Shown here: positions 13,355 through 24,869 of the stretch, one piece after another | Numbering within the stretch: position 1 is the stretch's first letter | How the letters are laid out: every line of letters begins with the position of its first letter | Origin: Asterella californica | Taxonomy: Eukaryota; Streptophyta; Marchantiopsida; Marchantiales; Aytoniaceae | Direction: 5' to 3' | NCBI GenBank assembly: GCA_036924285.1 | Contig: JAYKYS010000143.1 | Span: forward strand, 1 to 64,000 | DNA: 64,000 nt | Position numbers and translations under genes: made by a program | The notes under the pieces: generated by a model | Seen by the model: the letters and a program-made list of their open reading frames with translations, nothing else | What the model was told of the DNA's origin: nothing | Databases searched by the model: none

Positions 13355-16300
13355 ATGACAGTTACCCGCAGATGCGAACCCACACAGGCCAAAGCATCTC
13401 ATCCCGGAAGCAGCATCGCAGAGTCACTTGCGCCAGATCAGGATCTGAACTTTGCTCAAGCGACAGAAAAGGTTCGGTCTTGGGCGGAAACTCACGGCAC
13501 TGGCGACCGAAGGGGTGTCTGGGGTATTAGCGGAGCAGCTGGAACTGCTTTGTCGGTAGTGGGTACCTTGGCACTGATGGTCTGTTGTCCAATGTTTGCC
13601 ATCTACATGTAAGACCCCCTCTGCTGGCTCTGCAGTCTGCTCGTGTGCTTGTGATCAACGCTGAAACGCTCGAGCTGTGGTCCAGTGTAGTCAAGCAATC
13701 AGCACGTTCTGCAGGTGGTTCACATTCACGCAGCTGGACGGATCTGTCAGAAAGTTCGTGAGTTATGCACAAACTGAAGGTCTGCAAGGTCTGTGGCAAG
13801 CATGGCCACAGCCAAGCCTTGAGGCTTGGGCAATCCTGCTAGCATTTGGGTCCTTTGAAGCTCTCTTACAGCGTTATGCGCCAGGCAAAAAATTTGATGG
13901 TCCAATCACCCCCAATGGCAACACCCCTGTCTACAAGGTGATTACCCTAGCTGGCAGCAAAACAAATTTGTGTAAATGCCCTCTGTGCTGAGCCCCCATG
14001 AACTGCATGGCCTCAGATACACCTCTGAGCTGATCAGCTATTCTGCATGCAGGCTAACGGCGTAACCAGCTATTTCATCACACTGGCAGCATTCCTTATT
14101 GCCTGGGGGTAAGCTACAGTACCGGCGCCGCAGCATATACAGCATTACGCTGTTCCCAATCACTCATGGTGCTTGCTTGTAGGTCTGGGCTTTGGAACCC
14201 TGGCAGAGTGTATGATCTGTTTGGTGAAATGTTGGCGGCACTCAACACCTTCAGTCTTGTTTTCTGTGTTTTCCTTAATGTCAAGGTAAGCCACCGTGTT
14301 TGCAGCTGCTACTTCTGCTCATCATTATACATACAAGGTCCTGTGTGTATGTTCCTGCTGCCATGCTATAAGCTACTGTTCAGAATCAAGCATTTTGGCG
14401 TATTTGGGTCTTGCCTGAGCACTTTTTCACTCGAAACAGCACTGTTGCTAGTGTGGCCTCCGATAATGCAGGGCTATATAGCGCCGTCCAGCTCAGACTC
14501 TGGCTCTACTGGCAGCTTTATTTACGACTTCTTCTGGGGTAAGCATTGCCTCACCTGCAGCAGCTTGCCCTGGTGCTGCATATCTTCAGCTCTATTTAGA
14601 TCATAGAATACATTGCACTATCTGTAGTATTGAGTGCATTGCTGACTGGTTGGGTGTATGACACCCTAAAGTTTTCTGTTAGCCCATTGCAGAGATTACT
14701 CAACTGTAGTTCTGAAGGTGGACATCACTGCTGCAGAATGTATTCTTGCACATCACTGTCTTGCATTCACCTGCTTTGTTTGTCCTGTGCCTTTCTGTTG
14801 CTGCAAAGGGCTCTTTTGTTTGTTACATGCTGTGCTCCTATCTTTTGTCGGTATGCTGCCTGCATTGCTTCTTTGTGTTCGCTAATCAATGCAGCCACTG
14901 GTGCTGGGCACAATGATCTGCTGACAGAACATGGTGCCATTTCAGGATGTGCCTGTCGCCCCTGAATAGTTGCCACGTTGAGGGTGTTGTGAGTGCTGGA
15001 TGTCACGCCCTGTCTCCCCATGATTGTGATGATAGTGCAATAAAAGCTAGACTCTGCCAGGGATTTCTGCCAGCAAATGCCCTTAGTGAACAATGCCCCA
15101 GCCCACCTGCAGTATCACTTGTTATTGTGATAAGCCCTAAGCCCTCAGAAGATGCACCAGCCTTGGTATACTTACAGAGGGTGAAATTTACACCAAATCC
15201 AGCTGCAGTGTGTTTGTGTCACTTACTCAGTTCATGTACCCACAGGGTTATCGCCATTGTCTTGATGGTCATTCACCAGGTCATTGCTTACGGCCTGGTG
15301 AGCACTCCTCAGCTTCATGTTGCATTTGACTGTCAGGGTCCCACTGAATGTTGTGTGCGGGTGCAGGCATGGAACTGTACCCCAGGCTGGGCAAGAGCTT
15401 TGACCTGAAGACCTGGACCAACTGTCGCATGGGCATGATGGGCTGGGCTTTCTGGATCCTGTGCTTCGCTGTGAAGCAGTATCAGAGCTTTGGGCACGTC
15501 AGCAATGCCATGATGGTGTCAGTGTTGCTCATGGAGATCTACATCTTCAAGTTCTTCCTGTACGCTCATAGACCTCATGCAGTGGCAATGCACATGCTTT
15601 CCTGGGTGTGCTGCTTCTTGCCTGGTTGCATGACATGCATTCAGAGCTGAAAGCACAAGGCCTGAGGACAGGTAGAGCCGCAATGGCCTGAGTAGTGCTG
15701 TGCAAACAGCAGCAGCACTACCGCATCAGACCATTGATGCTCTACCTGTCCTCAAGCCCTTGTGCTTTCAGCTCTCATGTGTATCATGCAACCGGATGAT
15801 TAGTCATCCTTTTCGTCTTGAAGACAGTGCTGCAGCTGGCTAGGACCTGATCCCGACTTCCACGCGTTGTCAACAATCATGCTCTTGTCAGCTCTGCCTG
15901 CTGTACGTAAGGTCTGTGCGTGTGTGTGTGTGTCCAGGTGGGAGACCGGGGTACTGGCGATCCATGGACATCATGCATGACCGTGCTGGCTACTATATCT
16001 GCTGGGGATGCCTGGTGTGGGTGCCAGCTGTGTACACCTCCCCTGCAATGTACCTCACCATGCATGGAGTCGACAACCTGTCAAGCGCAGCAGCAGTGGC
16101 CATTGCCTTTGCTGGCACTGCTGCAATCTACATCAACTATGACTCAGACCGGCAGAGACAGGTGTGGCATTGACTTTGTGGTGTGGAAGCTCATTGGGAA
16201 CTTGCAAATTGCATGGGAGTGTTGTGTACGTAGGTGGTCGACATGCATGAAGTAGAATGCAAGTCCTGACATAATGCCAGACTCCATCTGGTTTGGCTGC

Positions 16301-17457
16301 GCTAGGTGCTTTGCTTTCATGCATCTGTCTGCTCAATCAGGGTTGTCTGTCTGTTCACTCTATCAGGTTTGCTGGTGCCGGTGGTGACATGTGTTGGCGT
16401 GTTGTGAGCTCCGTAGGTACTGCACTGGTGGGAGCACTTGCCAGCAGGCTTCACATGTCAGATCACATTGCTGGTTGTGTGTTGAGCTGCTGGCTCTGCG
16501 CTTTGCGCTTGAACAAGTTGGACATGTGACCGGCAATGCTCTGCCTGGCATGGCAGCCTTTCTCTGATCGAATTCTTTAGTGAAATCATACAGCGCCCAG
16601 AAGCCTATGTCTGCCACAGGTCCATGGCACACTGGCTCGTCAAAACAGTAAAGTGATGGTGGATGGGTTTGCTGCAGGTCTTCAGAGCCACTCATGGCAA
16701 GGCCCATGTATGGGGCCAAGCTCCTTCCTTTATCACAGCCAAGTACACCACAGGAGATGGCCAGGAGAAGACCTCACTGCTATTGACATCTGGTAAAGCC
16801 TGTAGCATCATCTGCTGCTTTGTGACTTGGAGTCGTGAAACAGTCGCATGTCAGGTTATCCTGTTGTGAGTCTTGCATGCAAAAGGAGCAATAGTCTGCG
16901 CTTTGCATACTTGCTTTGTCCTGTCCTTTTCGGTGACTACGCAGTAAGACTTCAATACAGTGACAGATGATACATGTTGAGTTGCAAGACTCCTGCAGCG
17001 CGTGGAATGCAGCATGGATTGTCTTGTCTCTCACCTCACTAAACTTTTATATGCTTGACAGTATCTTCACAGCAGCACAAGAGGGTACAAGTGAATGTGC
17101 CAAGAGTCCTGAGCAGAGCTGCTGCTGTGTCACAAACCTGTGTTTGAGTCACAAGACATTATAGCATTGATGTCATTGGCAGAAAGGCCAATGGCTCATC
17201 AGGTGTGTGGATTTGTGCAGGATGGTGGGGGTCTGGCTCGGCACTTCCATTACTTGCCAGAGCTGCTGGCAGCATTCTGTTGGACTGCTCCTGCGCTGTT
17301 GGGGCAGTGCTTGCCTTACTTCTATGTTGTGTTCTTGACCCTTCTTCTGACAGACCGAGCGTTCAGAGATGACACTCGATGCGCCTCCAAATATGGCAAG
17401 TATTGGGCGCAGTACACCAAATCTGTACCTTACAAGATGGTCCCATTTGTTTTTTGA
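13355..17457 (+). CDS. DHCR7: 7-dehydrocholesterol (sterol delta-7) reductase
   Basis: ER membrane enzyme of sterol synthesis that reduces the C7-C8 double bond with NADPH (DHCR7/DWARF5 family). Exons: 13355-13608, 13715-13937, 14053-14108, 14183-14285, 14472-14538, 15367-15559, 15938-16161, 16678-16792, 17221-17457. Conserved blocks: APSSSDSGSTGSFI, GMELYPRLGKSFDLK, TNCRMGMMGW, DIMHDRAGYYICWG, YINYDSDRQRQ, KTSLLLTSG, RHFHYLPE, DDTRCASKYGKYW. It has about 55 extra residues before the first membrane segment compared with plant DWARF5. Two exons carry one extra G: in GGGG at 15948-15951, where WETGYW is broken, and in GGGGG at 17227-17231, where the WWGLARH region is broken. As written the gene is frameshifted twice; the rest is so well conserved that sequence error is more likely than decay. 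Confidence 0.92.
15624..15793 (+). ncRNA. Long intronic hairpin, candidate microRNA or small-RNA precursor
   Basis: In intron 6 of the sterol reductase gene the two halves 15624-~15702 and ~15709-15793 are near-perfect reverse complements, with a loop of fewer than ten bases. Perfectly pairing blocks include GAGCTGAAAGCACAAGG (17 bases) and TGAGGACAGGTAGAGC (16 bases), separated by small mismatches and bulges. Long intronic hairpins of this kind produce microRNAs in Chlamydomonas. Alternatives are a small MITE or a recent inverted duplication. Confidence 0.55.
15915..15933 (+). repeat. (GT)n microsatellite
   Basis: Short GT repeat directly before the acceptor of sterol reductase exon 7. Confidence 0.75.
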
Positions 17458-18149
17458 GTGGTCAGTTCTGAGAGGCTGTGCCGTGCTCAGGCAATTCTTG
17501 CAATTCATGGCTAGAGAGGCAGAATAGACATTTTCCAATACCCTTTGCTGCTGTACATCAACCTTGTCATGTACTTTTTGGTGGGACAGAGGAATGTTGA
17601 TGCAGTTTGAGGTTGAGAAACTCAGTCCCTTATTCTTTTGTCCGATGCCTGTATGCATAGGTTGCCTTCGTTGATGCAGGTTGAACAGTCGTTTCACAGT
17701 GGCATAGGTAGTTATTTAGATATTGCATAAAAGGCTTCCTGCAGAGGCTGCTTGATGTAGGAAGCTCGTGATGTTTAATATTTTGCGTAATGAATTGGCA
17801 CCTGTGTGAAGTCTTGTTGGTCGTGCATTGCACCTGGCACTTCTCATAATCCAAGATGTGACATGGATGCAACCGCTTCACGCTGGACCTCCGCACTGCG
17901 TTCCGTGTGTGCTCTGAGGTGCCGTGACCCCAGCACACCGTTGTTTCTGTTGCCCCACCCTGCCTGGGCTTGATGCACCCTTAGCATTGATCGACTACTA
18001 CCCAAGTAGGGATACTAACAAGGAACTCCACACGATGGCTCAACACAGCAAAATAGTATACTGATTCTGTGTAACACCCATCATACTGGAATCAAGATCG
18101 ATAGTGCCATATGCACAGCTTGGAGGCCAGTCAAAAGGCCTGTGATCTG
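17458..18149. other. Intergenic, convergent 3' ends
   Basis: Between the stop of the sterol reductase gene and the stop of the minus-strand unknown gene. No coding exon is supported. A plus-strand TGTAA occurs at 18070-18074, rather far for the sterol reductase poly(A) signal. Confidence 0.5.
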
Positions 18150-20487
18150 TCATCTTGCTACAAGCACTGCTTTCTTAGAAGATGATGTCCTGGCCAAGGA
18201 CTTGTCAGGACTTCCACTATCACTAACCTGGGCTGTCAAGCTTTGACTGGACTGTCTTCTGCTATCATTGGACATCACACTGACTGGTTTAGGGACAAGC
18301 TTTGTCTTTTGGATGAAAGTTGCATCCAGCTTGTTTTTGAAGGCCTGTGCGTTTTCTTCCTGCATGTCAAGCCATGCTTGGATAGAATCTGCCAGGGCTC
18401 TTGCTCTGCCAGGAAACCTGCATTCAGAAGCAAAGGGCGCTGACAGTGCATGGCACCATTGCAAGGGGGGCACCTTCTGATGATGCTGAATGTCTGATCC
18501 ACTGTCAAAAAAGATTGGATCAAATTCCAAACTACTTGGGAAAATGCATACTCACACATACAGGAGAGCACAGGCTATCATTGTTTTGTGAGCACAAGTC
18601 CGCTGACACAAGTGACAATGAACCTGATGCTCCTCTCAAAGACTGAACAAAAGTTTGCTGGTGGTGAGCAACAACAGCAGTCCTCACATCCTACCTGTAA
18701 ACACCCCAGGCACATTTCAGAACAGACCAAGCAGCCAGCACTCTCATGGATCAGTTGGCAGTCGCATTTGCCAAGCCTGTGATGCAAGCTGATGCATGAC
18801 AATGATCGCTTGAGCAGCATGAGTGACTGCTCAGAGTGCGAGGCAGGCTGACCTGGCACCCTCACTAGGCTCCAGACGCAGGCGGGATGATTTGTCAATG
18901 CGGGTCAGGTACTGCCGTATGTCTAGGGTGTCCCAGTACCGCCGCTGGCACATGTTGTGCAGAAGCTGTGCGTGCATGCCTGGGGCAGAGGCCATCACCA
19001 GTGCTACACCTGAGCACCAAGCAAGCAACTACCACACCACACTGGGACAACACTAGCTACACTCAGCTTCGCTTCTGCAAGATAGAGATCATGGGCTGCT
19101 ATACCAATCAAGCAACTTGCACTTGCACAGAGGTAGAAGATGAATGGAGAATGGCCAAGCTGAAGCAAGGGGTTTACATGCAGAATAGAGGACACTATGT
19201 ACACTATCCCTGTCATGTGAGCACTGTTCCTTTAGCCACTGGTTGCAAGTCGTAAGCCTGCTCACAACTTCCAGCCAGGCAGTTGAAGCTTTCTGTCACC
19301 TGCTTCTGGCTGTGTATGCTGTAGTCCTGAAAACGGCTGCACTTCAATGGCTGCTGGGCTACGAGCCTCACCAGGAGCTCCTGGCGATGCTTGCTGTGCC
19401 ACAAAGGAGCTTGTCCTCTGTAGCAAGTCATACGCTTGATCTCGAGTGAATCGGCTGGACCTGGGTCCTGCTTCTGTGCCCTGCATACCCACTTGCTCAC
19501 GCTGTCAAGTTGCATGATGTCTTACTTAAGACACGCAGAGACACACCTACTTGCACCTGTGTGCACACACCGATGTCACTTGCCCTCCACCCCCCCAAAC
19601 TCTCAAGCAACCCGACCCGGACTTAACATCAAGCACGATTCCACGCTAGGGCGCAGCTATTTTGTCACGCACTTGATGTGATATATCTCCGGTGACAGAG
19701 GGGGAAGCCTGCTGGCTGCGAGCTCGGCTGTCCACTGATTCCTCTACAAGCTTATGACTTGCATCCAGCAAGTCCTCCAAGTCAGAGAAGGCTCCCTGTG
19801 TACCAATCGGAACTGACATAGCCTGATGAGACTGCATATCTTGTCAGAAACATAGGTGGGCGCCTCTTGCTGCATACATATGTGATGCTTCAAGCAAGCA
19901 TGTTACTGAAGGATGAAATGGTTATTGAGAGCAAAGCTGCCTGCATTGGATGCAATATTGTCTGCCAAGATTTTGAAACTCAGCACAAGCAGACGATTGG
20001 TCTGTACAAACACATCAAATGCAAGCATGACACTCAATCCTGTGGTGGACAGTGAGCTCTGCATACCATAGAAGCAACTGTGTCTGAGCTGACAGCAGGC
20101 ACCTGCTTTGACCCATAATTGCCATGAGAGCTTCTTGCAAAGTTTTGCTCAGCCCTGGAAGCTTGAAATTGCTTGTCGAGATTCTTTACAAAGTCTGCCT
20201 GAGCCAAAGGAAGCTGGTATGTGCCAGAGTGAAGGTATGCTATGCAGTTTTGCAGTCCAAGTGTCTACACTACAGAAATGTGCAGATTGAAGGCGCGCAG
20301 GTGCGCTGCATATTTGCACACAGTGCGTGAGAGCAGGAGACAGTTGAAGGGGATGACGGGGGCTGACCGGAGACGGAAGAGGCGTCTTCAAGGTGACGTT
20401 GATATCGGTCAAGAGCTCCCTGTCAGACACTATGAGCTCGCCGTTCTTTCCTACATATACCAGTGAGAGGAGCCTACAGTAGCTCAC
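18150..20487 (-). CDS. Unknown protein, seven exons, with a central cysteine cluster
   Basis: Not recognised. Exons on the minus strand: 20487-20368, 20213-20103, 19831-19673, 19480-19300, 19009-18853, 18776-18695, 18476-18150. All six junctions use GT-AG and keep phase, giving 378 residues with no internal stop and no base correction, which is strong evidence of a real gene. The N-terminal half is hydrophilic with Ser/Gln-rich linkers. About residues 205-270 hold conserved-looking sequence (LLHNMCQRRYWDTLDIRQYL) followed by a cluster with Cys/His spacing KCDCQLIHESAGCLVCSEMC, which could bind zinc. The C-terminal exon has a helical stretch (ADSIQAWLDMQEENAQAF) and then a Ser/Lys-rich basic tail, suggesting a nuclear or scaffold protein. 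The start at 20487 is the first ATG of the frame and could be off. Confidence 0.75.
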
Positions 20488-21465
20488 CTAGTGACTTGAG
20501 GGTTTGACTGCAACTGTTGTAGAATATACGGAGTTCCAAACGTGGACACTGTCAGCTGATTAGCGCCCGGTGTCTGCGCTGTCAAGCTTGCATATTGTCA
20601 GCAGTGGCAGGGCTGAAAGCCTGAGTTCTCTTCTGGCTCGTCAGCATACAGGCGGCGGACTGACGCACGCAAGTGTGGAAAGCCTCAGACGTTCCTCGGA
20701 AGCGAAATGACTTCCCAGATCAAATCTCAATTTTGCATCAGTTGGAGCAAGAATGCACTCAGTTGGTGCTAGAATGTCCTGTCAGGACAAACTGTCTTGC
20801 CCCTATGCTTATGGTTGGGCTCTTACGTATACCAATGCGATTCAGGCACTACGCATAGGCTTGGCGTCATGATACAGCCTGCAGCTTACCAGCATGAGCA
20901 GATCTGAATACAATACAATTAACAGCACTGAAATCACTGTCCGGGTCTCAATTTCTTCCAGCCACAGAGATCATACTTGAGAAAGAGCCTAAGCTTGTTA
21001 CCTGGCGTCAGATTATAGCACACTCCCAATTGAAATGCCGCTAGTCCAGTCGAGGGATGACCTTGTGCAAAACCTGTCAAGACAGGACATACAATGTACC
21101 TGCTAGTCTAAGTCCTGCACCAATGCATTGACATCAGGACACGTCAGTCTATGTTCATCTAGGGGCTCAAATTTACACATTATCTGATACCAGTTTGTTG
21201 GAAGTAGCGCTGCATTGGTACCAAGATGTTGTCACTTTTTGCAAGTAAGCACAACGGTGCATCAAGCACAGTGGCAGTCTGGCAGGGACTATCTGCTGAC
21301 CCACGTGCTTACTCTTAGTCAGCAGCAACAGGAAGATGACTGATGGCTTGGGGCAAGCCAGCAGGGCCACAGCATACAGCTTAAGACACGCCTGTGTGAC
21401 TACCAGTTGGCATATTGCACATGGAAGGCAATCAGCTCCAGTGCCTCTGACTCATCCTAGATTGT
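20488..21465. other. Intergenic
   Basis: No coding exon recognised. 20.5-20.9 kb is moderately CpG-rich and is the likely promoter of the minus-strand seven-exon gene. Confidence 0.45.
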
Positions 21466-23397
21466 CTATTCTTGTGTTGTTGCCTTGACCTTTCCCACAT
21501 CAGCACTCAAAGCACGGTCGCTTCTGTTCGGTGAGGCATTCTGAGACCTGCTGTGACCTGGCAAGTCAGCATCATTGGCAGGTGGAGCAGCCTCTAAGAC
21601 TTCTGGGGCTCCCATTGCCTCCAGAGGAGCCTCGCTAGCTTCACCCTGTTTCACGCCTGTCAGTGTCTGCACTGACTCACCCTGCTGCTCAGCCCCTTGA
21701 TTGCCCTGTGTGACTCTGCCACCTGATGATTTGGGTTCTGAGGCCCGCTCAGACCATAGCTAAGCCTCCAGAGGTTAATGGCTCACCCCTGGACACTGGA
21801 ATATCCTGGAGAGTAGTTTGCATAAGACTTGTATTATTTCCAGCTGCTGCTGCTTCTGATGCATCTTCCATGGGAGATGAGTCATCCTTGCCAGCTGTTG
21901 CGTCTGGTGTGTCATCCATGGGAGATGACTCATCCTTTGTAGGGCTTGCATGGCTGGATGTGGACGTAGACTTTTCTGTAGTATCAGCTATAGGCTTGAG
22001 ACTTTTATTGGCTTGTGCTAGCCAGACATCAAGTGTGTCTGACCCAAACAGGACAAAGTGTACCTCCTTCAAGTTGCCAGAGTTCTGATAGCATGCTTTG
22101 ATAGCTTCCTGCAACATAGGTCCACTCACAGCACTGAGGCCTGACTGCAAGCAAGCTCCTGCAGAGTGTGTAAAGCAGCATGTGTTTGAGCAACAGGCAA
22201 CATCAGGTTGAACTCAAAAGGGTCCAGGTTCAGTGAGAGCAGGACCTGGACTCTTTAGAAGAAAGTGTCATCACACCTTGCAGAAAGATGGATTGTCCTC
22301 ATGCAAAGGTACAAAAGTTAGGCACAAATCTAGGTTACGTGACAGGTCAAGATGCATATAGGAAGCAGCAAAGGAAACTTACAAAGCAAGCGTTCTCCAG
22401 GGGATAGCCGTAAATCCCGCAGCTGATGGCAGGGAAGGCAATGGTGCTGGCTCCAATCCCATTGGCAACTGCTAAAGAAGCTCTGAATGGTCAACTAGAT
22501 GTCAGCATGCCATGACATTGCTTGTTTGCAAAGGCCTTACTTGTGCACAACTAGTACAGCAGCTCAAGTTTAAGAGTGCTGTGATAATGGTGCCAGACCT
22601 ACCAAGGTATGCTGCTGACGCAGCGTGGGAAGGACAGGGCTTTCTGCAATGTTGCCTTCCTTGCCAAGAACAGGCTGCGACCGACCAGCAAGCCAGAAGA
22701 CTTACATGTAAGCTGACCTCAGTTCTTCACGGCATTGATTTGCTTTTTTCATGCTGAACACAGGTCCCACAGTGTGAATGATCCACTTGCATGGCATCTC
22801 GTAGGCCCTGTTACAAATTATAAACTTGTTGAACAGATGTCACCAGGCAAACAGTGCTGACATTGCATTGTCTCATCAGTGAGACACATGAAATCAAATG
22901 CCACCACCACGCCATGTGAGCAGGCATGACTTGAAACATAAGCAGAACAGTCACGGCAAGAGTGTTGGGAATCATCTGCCAGCAGCTGCCAAGCAGGGCA
23001 AAACTTACAAGGTCCACTTTTGCATCCCCTGTCGGACACCTTTCTGAAAGGACTTTGGGATAGCGCTTACAAGCTTCCAACAGTCCTGGGCCAGCTGCCC
23101 TGTGGATAGCTGTACACACATATACTTTACTATGTCATGCAGCAACTGACAGTTTGATCCGACATAGACGAGACATCAGCAACTTTTCGTACCTCCATCT
23201 ACACCGCCTCCTCCAAGCATGCGCTCATTGGCTGCGAACGAGCCGTATGTGAGCTCGCTCAAATCGTCAACGTCTGACAGAACAGAAGTGAGACTACGGA
23301 CCTGCATTTACGACGGCATCCCTTCCCACTCTGTTATGTCGCCCTTTTGAATGACCAGTTGTGTATCTCTCTGTAGCTGGTATCTTGAAATCGCCAT
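21466..23397 (-). CDS. Macro-domain (ADP-ribose binding) protein
   Basis: MACROD/Appr-1''-P-processing type macro domain, which binds or hydrolyses ADP-ribose adducts. Exons: 23397-23302, 23231-23193, 23109-23009, 22807-22718, 22482-22383, 22144-21749. Motifs in order: [20 protein letters not shown] joined to [33 protein letters not shown]. These are the complete binding-loop signatures. After the domain comes an acidic Ser-rich tail with repeated KDESSPM/KDDSSPM units, ending at a TGA at 21751-21749. Exon 1 lacks one G (CCC at 23320-23322), breaking the codons for DAVVNA, and exon 4 has one extra base (CCC at 22806-22808). A further open, Ala/Glu-rich stretch continues in a shifted frame down to 21466 and may be the true C-terminus. 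Confidence 0.87.
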
Positions 23398-24869
23398 TGA
23401 TGCTGCACCTCCGAGTGTAGTTGTGTATGCCCTAACAGCAGGTCTGTGCAGGATTCTCGCGCAGGAAGCTCGAGAGCTCAGGTGCATTCGCGTCACCAAC
23501 CACACGCAGCTGGGACAAGCAGTAGCAAGTACTGAGGAGACGTGAGGGAGCTCCCACCTCTCTCCTGGCGTTGGGGTCGCGTGGTGAAGGCAACAGTACG
23601 GAGCAGCGAAACTTACAACTCTAACTACAATAGTCCCCAACCCCAGAGCTATTGCACCTCCTTCCCCCCTGAGGCTCCCCCCCACATCTGAAGTGGATGG
23701 GGTGAACCTGGGTTCACAGCCTGAGTCGAACGTCATCACGAAGCCGCAGGAGAAATGTAGGCGTCCCTCACCGTCTGACAAACACACATATGTTTCTGCA
23801 TCGCAGCCCTATGGCACCATATCATGGCTAGCAACTTCAGGCTTTTATGCATACAACAATAGCATGGGGATTGGCAACTTACCAAGCCAGCTTAAATTAC
23901 GTTGGGGGCCGAACTCCCATCGGAATGTCTGACAGAAACGAAAACATATGTAGGCTGGCAGCATACAGCGCTGGCCATAAGAGTGGCAGCATTGGCGATT
24001 TATCACATACCAACTTGGTCATGACACAATCCGTGACTCAGACAGAAATTATGGATATCCTACATTACTGAACACCCGAAGTGCCATCTGGCAATAGTAT
24101 GTACAAAGTTAACGTCATGGACCAGCTCTGAACCATCAACCCAGTGGTAAGCCAAATGCATACATTTGACCTAGTTTGGCAGCATTGTATATCATATGCA
24201 GGCTGACTGCTTGCATGTCCCACCAAGGGTCTGCAAATAATATCTTGCCACAGCAAAAGCAAGGCTTCTGACAGTAACAATATCAACTCAATACCGTATA
24301 CAATATGTAACTCAAGCAATTGTGTGCTGGTGGACATTGTTTTTGCAGGGCTGCTGGATGGCAGAATGCCAATTGCCAGATGGCCTGCCCACACTACGAT
24401 AGCTGCCTGAGGCTGCGTACAGACCAGGCTCAGTATTTGCTGCTGATTGCCAAGCACAACACCAGAAAAGTAGAAACAAAAAAGAGCTGCATGGACAAAA
24501 AAAGGCACATCATGATGATTAACGAGGCAGAATTTGGGTCAGAAGGCTTGCTTGCGCCAAAGCTGATCAGTCCAGGGTTTTCACACAGCGGGGCCTGCTA
24601 CTTGTTCAGTGGTGGGAAAAGACCTACAGCTGCCCAGTAGGTGATTTGCTGCCTCGCCCTCATATACGATGAATTCATGTTCGCCACTGCCTTGCCTTCA
24701 GGTGTGACAGGGACAAGTCACATTTTCAAGGTCTCCTACCTCACTGCTCCTGCAAAGCCTTGCTTTGAAGCTATTTATTGGAGCTCCCTCACTCGAAACT
24801 TGCTAATGAGCCCACTGCCTCAAGATGCCTGACGTGGCCTTTGGTGCAGCTTACTTTGTGAGGTACTTG
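23398..24869. other. Intergenic / promoter of macro-domain gene
   Basis: 23.4-23.65 kb is CpG-rich and is the likely promoter for the minus-strand macro gene. 23.9-24.86 kb shows no supported exon. Confidence 0.45.

Noticed and set aside
13355..17457. Reading the sterol reductase gene as a pseudogene because of two frameshifts
   Set aside because: All motifs are conserved, splice sites are intact, and the same type of +1 homopolymer change affects many unrelated genes here, so sequence error explains it better.
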